From: Paraphysoderma sedebokerense
Taxonomy: Eukaryota > Blastocladiomycota > Physodermatomycetes > Physodermatales > Physodermataceae
DNA length: 64,000 nucleotides
Direction of reading: 5' to 3'
NCBI GenBank assembly: GCA_025602915.1
Contig: JAHLJZ010000048.1
Location: 1 to 64,000, forward strand
Shown: in pieces, positions 11,903 through 29,594 of the stretch
Numbering within the stretch: position 1 is the first letter of the stretch
How the letters are laid out: each line of letters opens with the position of its first letter
Notes under the pieces: generated by a model
Databases searched by the model: none
Told to the model about the DNA's origin: nothing
What the model saw: only the letters and a program-made list of their open reading frames with translations
Translations under genes and position numbers: made by a program

Positions 11903-11949
11903 CGCGCTGCCAAAACTCTACACAAACCGCCCCATTTCACTGAGGCCTC

Positions 11950-12530
11950 ATACTTCAAAACAACTCCAATTCCAAAAGATGTTAGGGGGTAAGTAGCATT
12001 CAAGATAGAAATAGGCATTTGGTCTGTGCAGTAGAACCTGAGAGGACGTTTCCGATTGGGGAGAATAAGAAACCATTGCTTCAAATGTGTCCATTTAATT
12101 CCAATAATCTGGAAGAGCAAGGATTGATATTTATAGGCTGGCATGGTAAGTGATTAACTATTATCAGAGGCATTTCAGCATTTATCTGGATGAATAATCC
12201 ACCCTAGGTAACATTCGCAAAATCATCAATACGATTGGAGAGGGCATCATTTCCCTTCCTCGCAGCTCGGATCCATCGTGGTTCAGTGATGGTTTTCCTT
12301 GCTATGACCAGTTGCTGGTAGAATATTTTTAATTTAATGTGGTCCGCACAAATTTCAGAATAACTGAAACGTCTCACAGGTCGCAAGGCAAGGCGCCCAA
12401 TTCCAACAGTCAAGATGCAAACAAGAGTTGGAAAATAACGATGACAAAGATTCATGTTAGGGTTGAATACGCAGCTCAACGTAAACTCTGTAACAGGCGA
12501 TGTTGGATAGTTTCTGTGATTCAAAAATAA
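11950..12530 (+). pseudogene. Fragment D: truncated copy of the secreted family (closest to gene A)
   Basis: From about 11977 the sequence follows gene A from the middle of exon 1 (the segment after the signal peptide). It passes through the block CPFNSNNLEEQGLIFIGWHG, the first intron (GTAAGTGATTAAC), exon 2, the second intron and the start of exon 3. Similarity then ends near 12455. The signal-peptide part and exons 4-5 are missing, and no start codon serves the remaining frame. The copy therefore looks like a degraded duplicate truncated at both ends. The left break lies next to the 70-base direct repeat, which may mark the recombination point. Confidence 0.8.
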
Positions 12531-12667
12531 TATTATCTGTAATTCTAAATACATCTCATGTATGAATTTAACATAATCCTTACAATTGGGAGAAAGCTTG
12601 ACTTGCATTTCGCGGACTAGAGACGAGAACATATACGCCGAACCTAGTCATACAGCTTGTACCCATG

Positions 12668-16328
<3,661 letters not shown>

Positions 16329-16477
16329 TTTTCCTGTGTATCATTTGCCCATAAGAAAATTTAAATTGCAGCGCGAACTCGGGATTCCGTTTTGGCTGAA
16401 ATTAATCACGCCTGGATCTTCAATGCGATTGACTTTGAAGTTGAATTATTCTAATCATATCATCAACGCAGCAAGCG

Positions 16478-17614
<1,137 letters not shown>

Positions 17615-18022
17615 CGATACTTGACGGTTATAACTTAAATAAGATGTATAGAATGAAATTAAACGACCTGAACAGTTGTTACTTTAACTTTCAGTTCGGT
17701 CAATCAGTGACAGATCGCCTGTCGTTCAATAAAGGGAACCAATACGATAACTCTGGTATAGAGTGAGGCACTTTATATTCACAGATCATACAGAGCATAA
17801 GAGATTATTGAGAGAAATTATATATACAGACATGAAAAGAGTAAAGACCACAATATACTTTTACCATACGACAAATGGATCTTGACGATCATACAAATAC
17901 AGGATTAAGTACTTTGTTTTGAGTTGGGCAGGAGAAGGAAGAATGACAAGACACCATTGTAGGTTATCCAATGGTCATTTAGCCATTGTGAGATTCTACC
18001 GATGTTTCCGCCGAGGAATTCG
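17615..18022. other. Convergent 3' region of MORN5 and the E2 gene
   Basis: Only 3' untranslated sequence of the two tail-to-tail genes is evident. An open frame reaching 17905 on the minus strand is a wrong-frame extension of the last E2 exon. Confidence 0.5.
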
Positions 18023-20326
18023 TCAATACTCGATACTCCGACTAGCACATCTTCGGGCGTTACGATTGAACTCTTTTCTTTCATCCTTATTGCCAAAGTA
18101 AAGTCTTGCGGCCTAGTTGCAGCATCGAATACAAGATACAATCGAACAGAAAGTGATAACGCGGCCGGGAATATTAGCGAGCGACCCAATGAATTGATTG
18201 GATAAATTGAGGAAATGCAGATTATAAAAAGTAAACGAAACAAGATCAAAACAAACCTCTAAGTTCAGATGTGTACTAGGATGTGGTATTGGATCATCCG
18301 TGAACAGAGCCAAAAGAGCGAGTAAATGGGCTTTGATGTCTTCGGCCTTTACAATTCTGTGAATAGATAAAACATACAAAAAGCATTCCAACCGAGCAAC
18401 ATTAATATCCGCTTCATTATAAATTCAAAAAGATTGGTGTTTACCTCATATACGGAACACCATCGGAAGTAATATTCGGGTGATAAACAGGTGTCAAGAA
18501 TCTTTGAAAAGCTAGGTTACTACCAAAGTAGGGGAAGTGCCATTATGGAGAACACAAAAGACGCATACCTAATTCTCGGTCGAAAGGCAGGAAATGATTT
18601 ATGAAATACGATTTGACCACGAAAAATGCCGCCCTCTGCAAATTTAATTAGTTGATAGGTCTTAGGAACTGGAAGAAGAATATATCAAGAAGAACTCACC
18701 GTATTGTGTCATTGGAGTTCCAAACACAGTAAATTGCCAGACATAGGGATTGTCATCATCTAATTCGAAGTCCATTTGATTTTCAAACTCTTTCTCATTC
18801 TTTAGCTGGTGAAATTGAATTCGCAGATTATTTGTCGTCGAAATTTCTTCAATGTCATCAGAATTCGAATCTCGGATCCACTGTTGAGTTTCAGCCACTA
18901 AGTCGTCCAAAAATGAAAAAGTGTTGGCAAGAGAAGAAACGGTAAATAAAGAACAAGTTACGAACTCAGCTTCTGATAGATTTGTTTTAACCGACTCTCT
19001 AAATCTGGATAGTCAAATGCTCCTGACATTGAATTGGAAGTACTCTCAAACGGCATTCGTGCAAATTGCTCTCCGTGTTCAATTAACTTGGTTTCTCTCT
19101 CAACAATGTCCTGTTCAACACCAAAGTAAGCATATAAAAGACTGATAAAAAGGCAGAACACGTATTACCAAATAATTAAAGTAATACGCCAGAAACAACA
19201 TCTTGCAGGTGTCGTCAAATGGACTAGGACCATAGATGGAAGTGGATGAAGACGACGCGGCATGCACACTTGACGATTCGAGAACCTGCTGAGTAGTCGT
19301 CTTATTCGTACAGGGAGCGGCATGTGCAGGAGAGGATGAAGCTGAATCGGAAGTACTTGATACATCAGAATCAACGACAACATTTTTCAGAATTTTTTCT
19401 AGTCTGGTCAAAATTGTCAACCGCGGGTCCGTATGATGAAACTGAAAGGGTACACGATGAATTGTCATTTTACCTATTGCAAATACTTATTCGAATAGTT
19501 TCATGCATGATTTTACGGTTGTATTTATCCACCTCCTTTTCTGCATTCGCAGACTTGGCTTTTTCGAATCCTGGTTCATTGTGGTAAGGTTTGTCGCTCA
19601 TCAAACTTTGAATTGAAATGAGAACGCTTAAGACACCGTGAGCGGATGACCTGATGAATACATTGCATGAAAGTGTTTTAGACGGTTTCAATCAAAAGGA
19701 TTCAAGATGTCGGAATTACCATTGTTCGCCCGGCTGACCATGCCATGTTCCAAGAATAGACAAACAAACTTTCCCATCTGCGTATATCTGAACAGCGAAA
19801 AACAAAAGGGTTGAGTGAAATTTCAAAACGAGTAGACAAAACTAATCGATGGATACCATACATTAGGGTTGAATCGTGTCCGGCCAAAGTTGGTGGTTAC
19901 AGCAATAACTTTTGGTGCATCTGACGGGTAACTCGTAGGAAAGTTGAATTGAAATTCAAACATGCCAAAGGCTATTTTTGTCATAGGTTTTATGTCAACT
20001 CCACATCATTCGGAATCATTTGTATCATTTGGAATGAAATATGTACCGTAAGGTGTTCCCGGAGGACCTGTAATCAAGGCTCTCACGTTTCGAATGTTGT
20101 CGTCGTCGTGATGAACAAAGACAGCATGATCTGGACTTTTTTGGATATCTAGAACTGAATAAAGCAACGCATTCAACACATTATATTACGATCAGTTACA
20201 TTGATGTTGATCAGAATCGCCATAGATAAACAAAAACTGCAAAGTCTGTTTCAACTGCACACAAAAGAGAACATGGAGACCGGACGTACGTTCTTTAGAT
20301 ATCCTGAGAAGAGACTTATCCGACAT
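18023..20326 (-). CDS. UBE2Z-type E2 ubiquitin-conjugating enzyme with a second, cysteine-less UBC domain
   Basis: E2 enzyme most like UBE2Z (USE1). First exons (minus): 20326-20290, 20154-20047, 19971-19862, 19787-19720, 19650-19474, then from 19403 onward. UBC 1 runs from the start (LLRISKELLDIQ) through [11 protein letters not shown] and the active-site segment [18 protein letters not shown], where the Cys is the thioester site. [10 protein letters not shown] and PYHNEPGFE follow. The UBE2Z-typical C-terminal element with [12 protein letters not shown] comes next, after a Ser/Thr-rich linker. A further set of exons (about 18902 to 18023) encodes a second UBC fold ([51 protein letters not shown]). 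In it the catalytic cysteine after HPN is absent, so it is probably a UEV-like non-catalytic module. The join between the halves (donor near 18967, acceptor near 18903) is phase-consistent but needs RNA. Confidence 0.85.
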
Positions 20327-21054
20327 AGTCGCTAAGAGGGTTATGATGGCGGCTATTCTTTGTAGAAAATAAATGATACAGTTTTTGAATAAGTTATAAG
20401 AGGCTATAAGTATGGATGCTCGAAAGTTTAGTTGCGAATGGCGGATCGTATGACTCGTTCAACTTCAATTCAGGCATTATATTCAACCAGAATTAACTTC
20501 GTGTCAAATAATGGGAAAAAAAACGATAGAATCATTACTGTTATTGAACCGACAGCAGCACAAGAACCTACAATGATTTTGATCTACTGCTTGGAATTGA
20601 AAGGCTTTTGGTATGGCAGCTCACCATAGCGAAATGATTGGCAATCTTCAATCGCTTGGTTTTAATAGTCATGCATAATAAGTCACATCCCAATTTCTAT
20701 CTGGTAAATATAAAAAAAGCTACATGTTAAGACCACATGTAGTAGCTCTTGCATTGACAATGCATGTAAACTTTAGTTTCGAAGAACACAACCGATCATA
20801 ATGTACAATCCTCATATTCAAGATTTGCTTATTGTGGTAGTCCGTTTTCTTGATTCTCTTTTTACTAGCCAGGTCAAATAGAACTCACCCGCTCTCTACT
20901 TAATCCATGACTATCAATATGGTGGAACGAGGGACACAGCGCGGGTTTGCGCCAGGCCGCGCCAGTTTTTAATGAAGCCCATACCACTCAGCTCCGTCTT
21001 GGAAAGAATTCTTACCGTCCCATTTTCAATTTTTGGATAAATCTACATAGCAAG
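20327..21054. other. Divergent promoter region, E2 gene and M49-like peptidase
   Basis: Shared 5' region. No protein-coding exon recognised. An open frame before 21055 that would lengthen the peptidase lacks an ATG. Confidence 0.5.
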
Positions 21055-23173
21055 ATGAAGTCGATCACTCAACGTCTTTCTCAGTACCATCCGTCTCTTT
21101 TGACGTCCCATTCTCGTTCTCTCCTTAACTCTGCTGAGCTCCGCGCGCTCGACATTTTGAAATCCGCCACTCAACATTTTGACACTCTCTACCTCCGCCA
21201 ATCCTACCACAACAATGAACGCATTTTAACTATTCTCAAATCATTGCCACCAGATCATCCGAATAAAGCAGACTATCTTCGATACTTTCAATTAAACAAA
21301 GGCGTGTATGATGTTTTGGATGACGAAAAACCGTTTGTTACCGAGAAAGAAGTAAAGGAACTAAAAGGTTTGGTGATGGAAGAAAAACCAATTGGTGCGA
21401 ATTATTATCCACTAGATATGAAGAAATCCGAATTCGAAAGTTGGTTGGCATCCCTTGATGCCAATGAAAAACAGTTGGCCCAAGGGTTTTACAATGTTAT
21501 TCGTCGATCGGCGTCATCAGAATTGAAAATCGTACCGTTTAGTACAGAATATGCGGATTTATTGAAACCCATCAGCGAATTGGTGAAACAGGCTGCTGAT
21601 GTTTTGGATGGTGATACCGATGAAAAAGGAAGAAAACGAAATCAGAGATTAGTGAAGTTTTTGAGAGAGCGAGCTCAAAGTTATCTAAGTAATGATTACT
21701 TTGGAAGTGAGTGTCGATGGCTTGAGATCCATGAAAGTGGGCTAAAGGATGATGAAGTACCTCTTTTAGATGTAACTATGGGACCTTACGAAGGTGTGTA
21801 CGATTGTTTCAACAGATTCTATGCCTGTTATACTAAGATAATATCTTCTCCCTGTCGGTCGATACGCCAAAATCCAGTCTACACTGATAAACTTTTCAAT
21901 TTCAGGTCTGCTTTCGAATGTTTCTTGGGGATCCGGGATATTGCCGGAACAAAAACGATTAAAACTTTTGAACAGTATATTCAAAAATTGGAAGATAATT
22001 TGCCAATTCCAAGCAACTACAAGAATCCTAATGTTGGTGATACCAAAAACTTGGTGGTCGTCGATCAAGTTGGCGCGGGCGGTGGTGTGTATTTTTATGA
22101 TTATGAGTGGTCTCACAACTGCTAGCTTAACTTGTCTAATGTCCCCTCGCTGTACGGTAGATCAAGCAGGGCCGATGACGTCGGCTTTTAACCTTCCAAA
22201 TGACGAAGCTGTCATTAAAGCCCGTGGCGCCAAGATGATTCTGATCAAGAATGTTCAACAACGAAAATTTGAGTCTATTTTGACACCAATTGCCAAATTG
22301 GTATTACATAAAGACCAATTGAAATATCTTAGTTTCAGTTCCTTCTTCCAACATGTAACTTATCATGAATGCTGTCATTCTTTAGGTACGTGTAGTTGAT
22401 AGATTATTGAATAGTCCAGAGTATAGACTAATCATTTCTTGTCTCCTTCATAGGACCGCACAACTTGATAGAGGACCCTTCCACTCCTATTCGACGAAAC
22501 CTTCAGGAACTCCACAGGTTAGATTGATTTCAACTTGCTTTCTGTTATGTCCTTCTTGTGCCCTGACGCAAATTGTATTAACTCAAAATCCTGCTTCATG
22601 ATAATGGTAGCGCCCTCGAAGAAGCTAAAGCTGATATCGCTGGCCTTTGGTCCGTCGAATACTTGCTTGATCATAACGTGGATCCAACCGTTACTGCTGA
22701 ACCGGGAGACCCATGCCACGGAAAACGGGACGACCAAGAATTTGTCAGGCGCTCGTTCTATGTTACTTACCTTGCGAGTGCATTTAGAAGCATACGATTT
22801 GGTTTGGGTGAAGGTAAATAGTTTTAATCTACCATCATGGGAATAGAAGCAGAACAGAAATTAATAACTCCACATTCCTTCTAATAACTCAGCGCACGGA
22901 AAAGGTCAGGCTCTACAGTTGAACTATCTTATCGATGAAGGGGGATTCAGTTACGATAGCGAGTCCTCGAGCTTCCTGGTGAACTTTGACAAGATCCGAC
23001 CGGCCGTGGAGTCCTTGACGAGAGAAATCATGATTGTTCAGGGAGACGGGGACAAGAATAGAGCCCGCGAGATGCTGGATAGATACGGGGTTGTTAGAGA
23101 GTATACCAAGACAAAGCTGGATCTTCTGGAGAAGGAAGGAGTGGCGATTGATTTAGAGCCTAGCTACGAATAG
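21055..23173 (+). CDS. M49-like (dipeptidyl peptidase III-related) metallopeptidase
   Basis: Zinc metallopeptidase related to the peptidase M49 domain found at the C terminus of plant NUDX3-type proteins and in bacteria. Exons are 21055-22084, 22161-22385, 22454-22517, 22611-22813 and 22893-23173, giving 600 residues. Zinc site: HECCHSLGPH (HExxH) about residue 410, with the third ligand from EEAKADIAGLW about 30 residues later. Other family marks are SAFNLPNDE, RSIRFGLGEAHGKGQALQ and VDFDKI-like NFDKIRPAVESL. No Nudix domain precedes it: the first 340 residues are helical with no GX5EX7REUXEEXGU box. The motif differs from classical DPP3, which has HELLGH. The donor of intron 1 could be at 22082 or 22085. 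Likely a cytosolic peptidase; substrate not predictable. Confidence 0.85.
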
Positions 23174-23543
23174 TCTATATAGAACGGAATATATACATAA
23201 TCGGCGGTAAAAAAATTTTTTTTAAATTGTAAAGTCCGATTTGACCCGTTGCCAAGGGATAATGGAAGGACTATTGAAGGAAGGGCGGAACGCGCGCTGA
23301 TTGGTCGAGATTCCTGTCGCGAAAAAAAAGGGAAAAACAAAAATTTTGACCACGAGGCGAGAGAGGGGATTTCAGACAGCGATGGAAGGGAGGGAATAGA
23401 TATCCTCGCAGAGAATAACGACATCGCATCGCTACATCCACAGGAGACGGAAGAGTGTCCCCACGGCCAGAGCTACATCCAGTCTGAAAGAGTGCGTCCC
23501 CGTCCCGCTACCGCAATTGCAAAGGCCCTCCCCTACGACAAGA
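23174..23543. other. 5' region of the PHD-finger gene
   Basis: GC-richer leader with a long open frame (23249-23620) in another phase and no recognisable protein. It may be transcribed leader or an upstream exon. Confidence 0.4.
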
Positions 23544-26500
23544 ATGGTGGCCTCCACGATACGCTCAAAGCACTCTGCTCCTCATCACAGTTCTTGGTCG
23601 ACTGCGCCTACGGTCGATAAGGACCAAGATTTATCCCGCGGCAAGTCCGACGACACTTTGTCGGATGCATCGGACGACGAAGAAGAGAGTAATCGAAGGC
23701 ATCGCTCTGCGCTGTCGTCCGCTAATCGAATAAACCCATCGATTTTATTAAAAACCAAAGACGGCGAACGTCTCTCGAATTTCGAGTCTACATTACTTAC
23801 ATACCCAAACCAATTAAATAATACGGATAAGCCCATGGCTTTATCAGATAATTATCACTCATCGGCCCTGAGTTCTTTAAATAGTATAAATCATTCAACG
23901 CACACAGCACATGGCCAGTCAGGGTCCCGATTGAGAGGTCAACCAATGCAGTCATCGAAATTGAACTCAAATTCTATAGTCATGGATAGAAGCTATTGTA
24001 TCTGTAGGAAAGGATATGACGGTGTGGAGTTCATGATTGGTTGCGACGGTTGTGAAGGTAAAGAGCTGATCCAGTCGATCCTATCTCCTGTTCAACTGGT
24101 CAAATGTCTTATGTCTGGTTTCTCTTTTGCAAATGTTTAGAATGGTTTCATGGCAGCTGTATCGGATTAAACCCGCAAGACGCCACTCAGGTCACAACTT
24201 ATTACTGTCCCTCATGTTCTGAAGCGAACCGGATAGTGACTCGAGATGCCGCTCTAAGTTCCCTTTCAAAACTTCGGTCGTTAAGTGACACAGAAACTGA
24301 AGATGAATTAGAATCCAACGGAACACATGACTTTGAAGATAGTTTCAGTCAGGCATCATCCATCCCCTCGTCGAATTCGTTAGTTCAAATGTCTGAACAC
24401 GATTCAGGGAATGAACGAGACGGCGAAGAAACCGAAACTGAGAGTGAAAGTGAACAATTTGAGAGTACAATAGTGGAGTCTGACGATGATGCGGCGCAAG
24501 CGGAATTAGAAGAAGATGAAGGCAGACAATCCAGTGCTTCAGGTGATTGGAAGAACCAATCGGTATTTAGTTCTGGCGGAAAAGGGAAAGGAATGATAAG
24601 GATGAATGGTGGGGGCGGCAAAGGCAAAGCTGCTTACTCTCATCGTCCGACCAATACCTCACCATCGTCTTCGTCATCATCTAGCAATGAATCATCATCA
24701 GATGACAATTCCAGGTCGCAGAAAAGGAATCGCGGCGGGAAGAACATTAACATTCCGGAGAAGCAACCCCGTATAGAGTTTCTACAACATGGAGAGTATA
24801 GCTCTGGTGAGAGTGATAAAGAAGACCGAGAACAGATGCAAAGTAAAAGGAGGCATGCCGGATTGGGTAAAGGCGGAAAGAATTTCCTCACAAGAGGAGG
24901 GAAATCTGAAAGTTACACTCAACGAATGCTATCTCAAACCAAAATCGAAGAAAGCGACACCACAGAAGAGGAAGACATCGGAGAACAAAAAGAAACAGTT
25001 AAAAATGCGATAAAGAAAGAAGGTATGGAAGTTCGCGTTCTTTATATGCATTTTTCTTGTTCAATTTGGTTAATATTGTTCGTGATTGTATCTAGTCGGG
25101 TCCCCGATGTCCCTTTTACCCAGCCTCAGCAACGAGCTCGACGCTGCAGATGATGATATTTGCCCGATTTGCGATTTCGACTGCACATGTCATCTTACCG
25201 CAAATGCTGCTCCCACATCACCGGCAGCTGCGGCGCCTGAAAGTGAACCCACTTCTCCTATTGTAAACAGTACCCCATCATCCCCCAAATCTACCACTGC
25301 AGTCAAATCTGAACCTAATACGAAGACAGAAGCGGTTACTCCTCAATCAGCCGAGGGACAATCGACTCAACGTAAACGACCTATCGGCCGCCCGAGAAAA
25401 GACGGTTTACCCCCTGGCAGTGTCCCTACGCCATACATGACGCAAAAGGCCAAAAGACAAAGGCAATTACAAGCAGCTGCACAAGCTAAGCAGGCATCGA
25501 GGAAAAAGAAAACGGTGAAATCGCCAGAACTTGATTCTCATGTATCAACCGAAACTGAACCTTTGGCAAAGATTGAAGATTTGGGGGTTCCTGTAAATCG
25601 ATACACCTTGAGGGCTGTGCGGCAGAAATCTGAATCCATCAAGGAGGAAGACAATTGGCTGGATGATCATAATGAAGTACGCCCCGAGACGGAGGAGAAT
25701 ACAAAGCCGAATGATATGTCAACTGGTGGTAAAGTGTCTGGATCTTCACGACGCCGGAAATCTGATCAGTCGGAACCGCACACTTCTTCACGCGAAGACA
25801 AGAAAATGCTGTCTACAAGGAACAGGCGGAGAAGCAGCGAATCGCAGCGATCAAAAATCCCAACTGTTACTAGAAGTGGTCGCAGAGTCAAAGTTAAAAC
25901 CCCAACATCGGATACCGATCCTTCTCCTTCTGATAATGAATCGGATACAAATTCACATGTCACTTCTTCATCCATATCAACTGCTCCGTCACACTTACAT
26001 CCTACTCATCCGTCATATCATTGTCCGTCGTCCTCTTCTGAACTATCAGATCCCGATTCAGATATTTCAGAACTTGAAACCAAATCTGTATCGTCCTCGC
26101 GTTCATTAAGAATATTTCCTTCCGACGATGAATCTGATATGTCAGAATTGGAAAGTAGTTATATTTCGTCTTCATACCTAACATCTATCCATTCGCCACA
26201 ATCCGCGTTAAACCACATCAATTACGACTCCTCATCGTCACATTCTCCAACTCTAAGTAGTACTTCATCCCTTCACGATCAGCCATCATGGTACAGTTCA
26301 TCAAACAATGTCACCAAGTTTGATGGATGGTCCAGTGATGACGAGAATTCAGAAAATGAATTCGGATTCGAAGAAGAAGAAGAAGACGATGACGATTGGA
26401 ATGAATTCATTAAAGATAGTGGTCTTCCATCGCCGTTCATTACAGCTGGAAGGGAAAACGCAACCCCAGGCGATAAAATGAAAGGAAAGAAAGTCAGTTT

Positions 26501-29229
26501 TGTGCAAGGTGTGCTGAAGAGAACACCAATTCCAAAGAGTGTCTCTGTAGGAGGCAATAATGCCGCAGATCCGATTCTGGACCAACAAAGTGATATAAAA
26601 GTCGAGCCAAAGCATATCGATGTACCGACCTCCTTGAATGATTTCCCGTCGCTCTATACTCTTGGGTCGCCTTCCGCTACTACATTACCCGACATTCCTT
26701 CTGTTTCGGCGATTTCCACCGCATCTTCTAAATTACCGACAGATTCCTCCCTCTTCCCCCCGACTTGTTCAACTTCATCGTCAACAAACATAACAGCTTC
26801 CCAGTCAAGCTCATCTTCTAGTCGTGGCAAGGCTACTCAAATTCCACCGTCCGCTGCAATACCCTTGTTGTCGCAGGCATTGGCCAAATTACCGAAGTCC
26901 CTGTTGAATGGATCTAATTCAACAAAGCCTGCCGGAAATAGTAACGTTACAGGAAATTATCAAAATCTCAAAAGAAGAGACAGTGACTCTTTGGTTTGTA
27001 TTCATTCTCTACTTCTTATTCGTATGCAAGAGTTAACGCATGTAAATGTTACAGGATAAATCTCAGAATCCGTCTAAACGATCAAGAAAATCATCGCAAT
27101 TGACTAAAGATACAAATTCAAGTGCGACATCTAACTCAAACTCAATCACTTCATCCGTCCCTCCCGCTTTATCCGCCGCTGGCGCTGCATCATTCCCTTA
27201 TCTCTCTCAATACTCATATCCTGGCTTCCCTTTTCCGCTGCCATTCTTATCTTTCCCCGGTTTATTCAATATCGACTTGTCGAACCATATGGCCGGCGAC
27301 GCTACTTTGAATTCAGTACCGTCAAATCCGGTTAACGGCAAGAAGAAATCGGCCAAATCTGGCAAACATTTGCCTGAATTGGATGAATATGAAGAATTCA
27401 CGGGGACACTGGAAGGAGATGATGATGATGAAATATTAAGACTCTTTGATATAGTTGATGTTGAAGTATTCGGCAGTACAGAATCTGAAGAAGAGTATCT
27501 TCATCGTCAACATCAAAATGAATTTGAAGAAGACACGTTGGATGAAGAAAGTGAAGATGGTTACTCGAGTCGAAGAGATGGAAGAAGGAGGAGTAGACGC
27601 TTAAGTCAAGGCAAACGAAATAGGACCTTATCAAATTTAAGTTCTGTTTCATCGAATGGTAATGGAAGTCGACAGAAACGTCTCTCTTCGTCGAGATCAA
27701 ATTCAGCGTCGCGGTATCCTTCAAATCCTAGCCACAGTGGCAATGAAACTGTATCAGAATCCCAGGGCTCAGATAATGATCGTGATTCGGATTGTTTTTC
27801 AAATTCAAGTACACCGCGAGACATGAATTATTTCGGCAGTTCAGCGTCCGAAAGCGAAAACGACAACGATGAAAAGGAAAAGCACGGATCAAAACGATCA
27901 GTTGGGAAACGAAGTGCTGCTATTCTTGCCAACAGAAAAATTATGGCACATGCACATACCCAACAGGACCAGAAAGTTAAAGCCGTTGGTGGCCCAACTT
28001 GGGTCGTTAAAGATCAGAATCCGGAACTCGACCAGAAACATGTCAGAATCGGGCGCAGTTCAGTTGTTCAGAAACGACCTGTTTCAGATGGTGATACAGA
28101 GCTGGAAGACAACGACGAGCACAGTGATTGTAGCCAAGAACCAACGGAAGAAAGTAGAAAGCGAAAAATTGGACGAGTTGAACCAGCACTATCCGTGAGA
28201 AGGAGAAAAGTGTCACAAGGGAGATGGGTTGAGGAAGATTTGGTGGAACATAATGGTTCCAATTCGAATTCAAGATCTCGATCAAGATCTCGTTCACGAA
28301 AGTATTCAATTCCTCGTCAACAAATGAAGTCGAATTCTGTCAGCTCCTCTAATTCAAACTCCGCACCATCCCGAGACCCATCACTACCCTTCACATCCCC
28401 CAAAATTTCGCGGCATCTGCGAGCACTTAATCGCTGGTCTAAGATCCCTATTGGCACTTTCCGACGATCTCGAAGACTGTCAAATCCATGTCCCTCCGTG
28501 ACTCAAGCCGTCAGAACATTTGGAGGGGTTGCCGTGAACACGGATGTTATGATTGGTGGTGGGAACGACGGTTATGACGACAATTCAGACGACTCGGAAA
28601 ACGAAGATAAATTTGACAATGGATTCGGGGAGTGGGATGAATTAGCATTGGGAATTTCGAAATTGGATGGACCCGAATCCGAATCGAATCACAAGCGTGA
28701 ATTTACGTCTCCTGAGCTTACCGAGTTGCATACCATGGAGATTACCGATGATTATACTGATTTTTTAGATTTATTCAATATCAAGTCATCCAATACCCAA
28801 TCAGCATTGCCTTCAAATTCCTTGTCAATTTCTCATATTACACAAAACCCTACACCGGTATCGACGCCTAGCCCTTCGGTTGTTCCTGGCCGAAAACCAT
28901 TAGCCTCGAATATTGATAACATATACCCAAGCTGCCATATCCCCTTATCTTTGCCCCTCTCTTTACCTTCGTCGTCTTTATCTTTAGGTATACACGACAA
29001 CATGAGTTCTGGGAACGGCGAAGTGGGGTACGGAGTTTCGTTAGACAAAAATTTATTTGAAGATTTGTCGTTGGGAACATCCTTCAATATTGAGAGTGAA
29101 GGATACGGTATGGATGATATCAATTTAGATTTAGAATTGGATTTTGAGGATGAAGATGTCGGTTCTACTACTGTCGACAGATGGGCTGATAACTGGGGAT
29201 GGAATGTTGAAGTGAAACGTGAAGCATGA
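23544..29229 (+). CDS. Large disordered PHD-finger protein (putative chromatin reader)
   Basis: Putative nuclear protein. Exons are 23544-24057, 24141-25022, 25096-26993 and 27055-29229, giving 1822 residues. A single PHD finger spans the first intron: CICRKGYDGVEFMIGCDGCE, then EWFHGSCIGLNPQ and CPSC, with all eight zinc ligands in order. It resembles the PHD fingers of methyl-lysine readers such as Spp1/CXXC1 and PHF8. Exon 3 opens with a compact cysteine cluster CPICDFDCTC (a second possible zinc site). An AT-hook-like RPIGRPRKDGLPPG follows near residue 560. The rest is low complexity: Ser-rich, acidic runs and RS dipeptides (RSRSRSRSR near 28285), with no enzymatic domain. The first ATG in frame was taken as start. 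Role in chromatin is inferred only from the PHD and AT hook. Confidence 0.8.
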
Positions 29230-29594
29230 ATTGATCCAGATATGATAATGACTTAAGTTGGGATTCGAAGTTTGGCGCGGAAAAAAGGAACGATTTTGAT
29301 TCATAGGGATTTTTGCGAGATATATTCTTGCGCGTAATGATTTGTTAAAAAATCGATCAACATATAGCTTTATTGTAATACTTGTATAATTTGTAGTAAA
29401 ATTGAATATCTTGCTTGAAAACTGATTCGGCGTTTGCGTTTACTATTTCCTCATTGGAATCCGGCCAACAATAATCTAATCTACCGAATTTTGCTTCTGC
29501 CGGCCTTACCACAAAGGATTAAGCGAAGACACCCGGCTTGAAACGAAGTTTGTAAAACGAAAATCACTGTTATATTTTAAATTATATTAAGCAT
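29230..29594. other. Convergent 3' region
   Basis: 3' untranslated sequence of the PHD gene and of the small membrane protein gene on the other strand. Nothing else seen. Confidence 0.5.

Larger units (their letters stand above)
11041..11949. other. Repeat-rich spacer between gene C and fragment D
   Basis: No intact gene. It contains a direct repeat (11372-11441 and 11832-11902) wrapped around an inverted repeat (11459-11513 and 11689-11744). A short open frame at about 11690-11860 reads MAVLNNFPKDLQTAIKLAV at its start. The inverted copy reads almost the same peptide on the minus strand, so both are pieces of one unidentified sequence. Confidence 0.55.

Noticed and set aside
17905-18249. 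Minus-strand open frame of 114 codons at the end of the E2 gene
   Set aside because: Only the alternative frame ([17 protein letters not shown]) matches the UBC C-terminal helix and joins in phase to the previous exon.
24385-24891. Minus-strand open frames opposite the PHD-finger gene
   Set aside because: They mirror the Ser/acidic low-complexity codons of the real gene and have no independent support.
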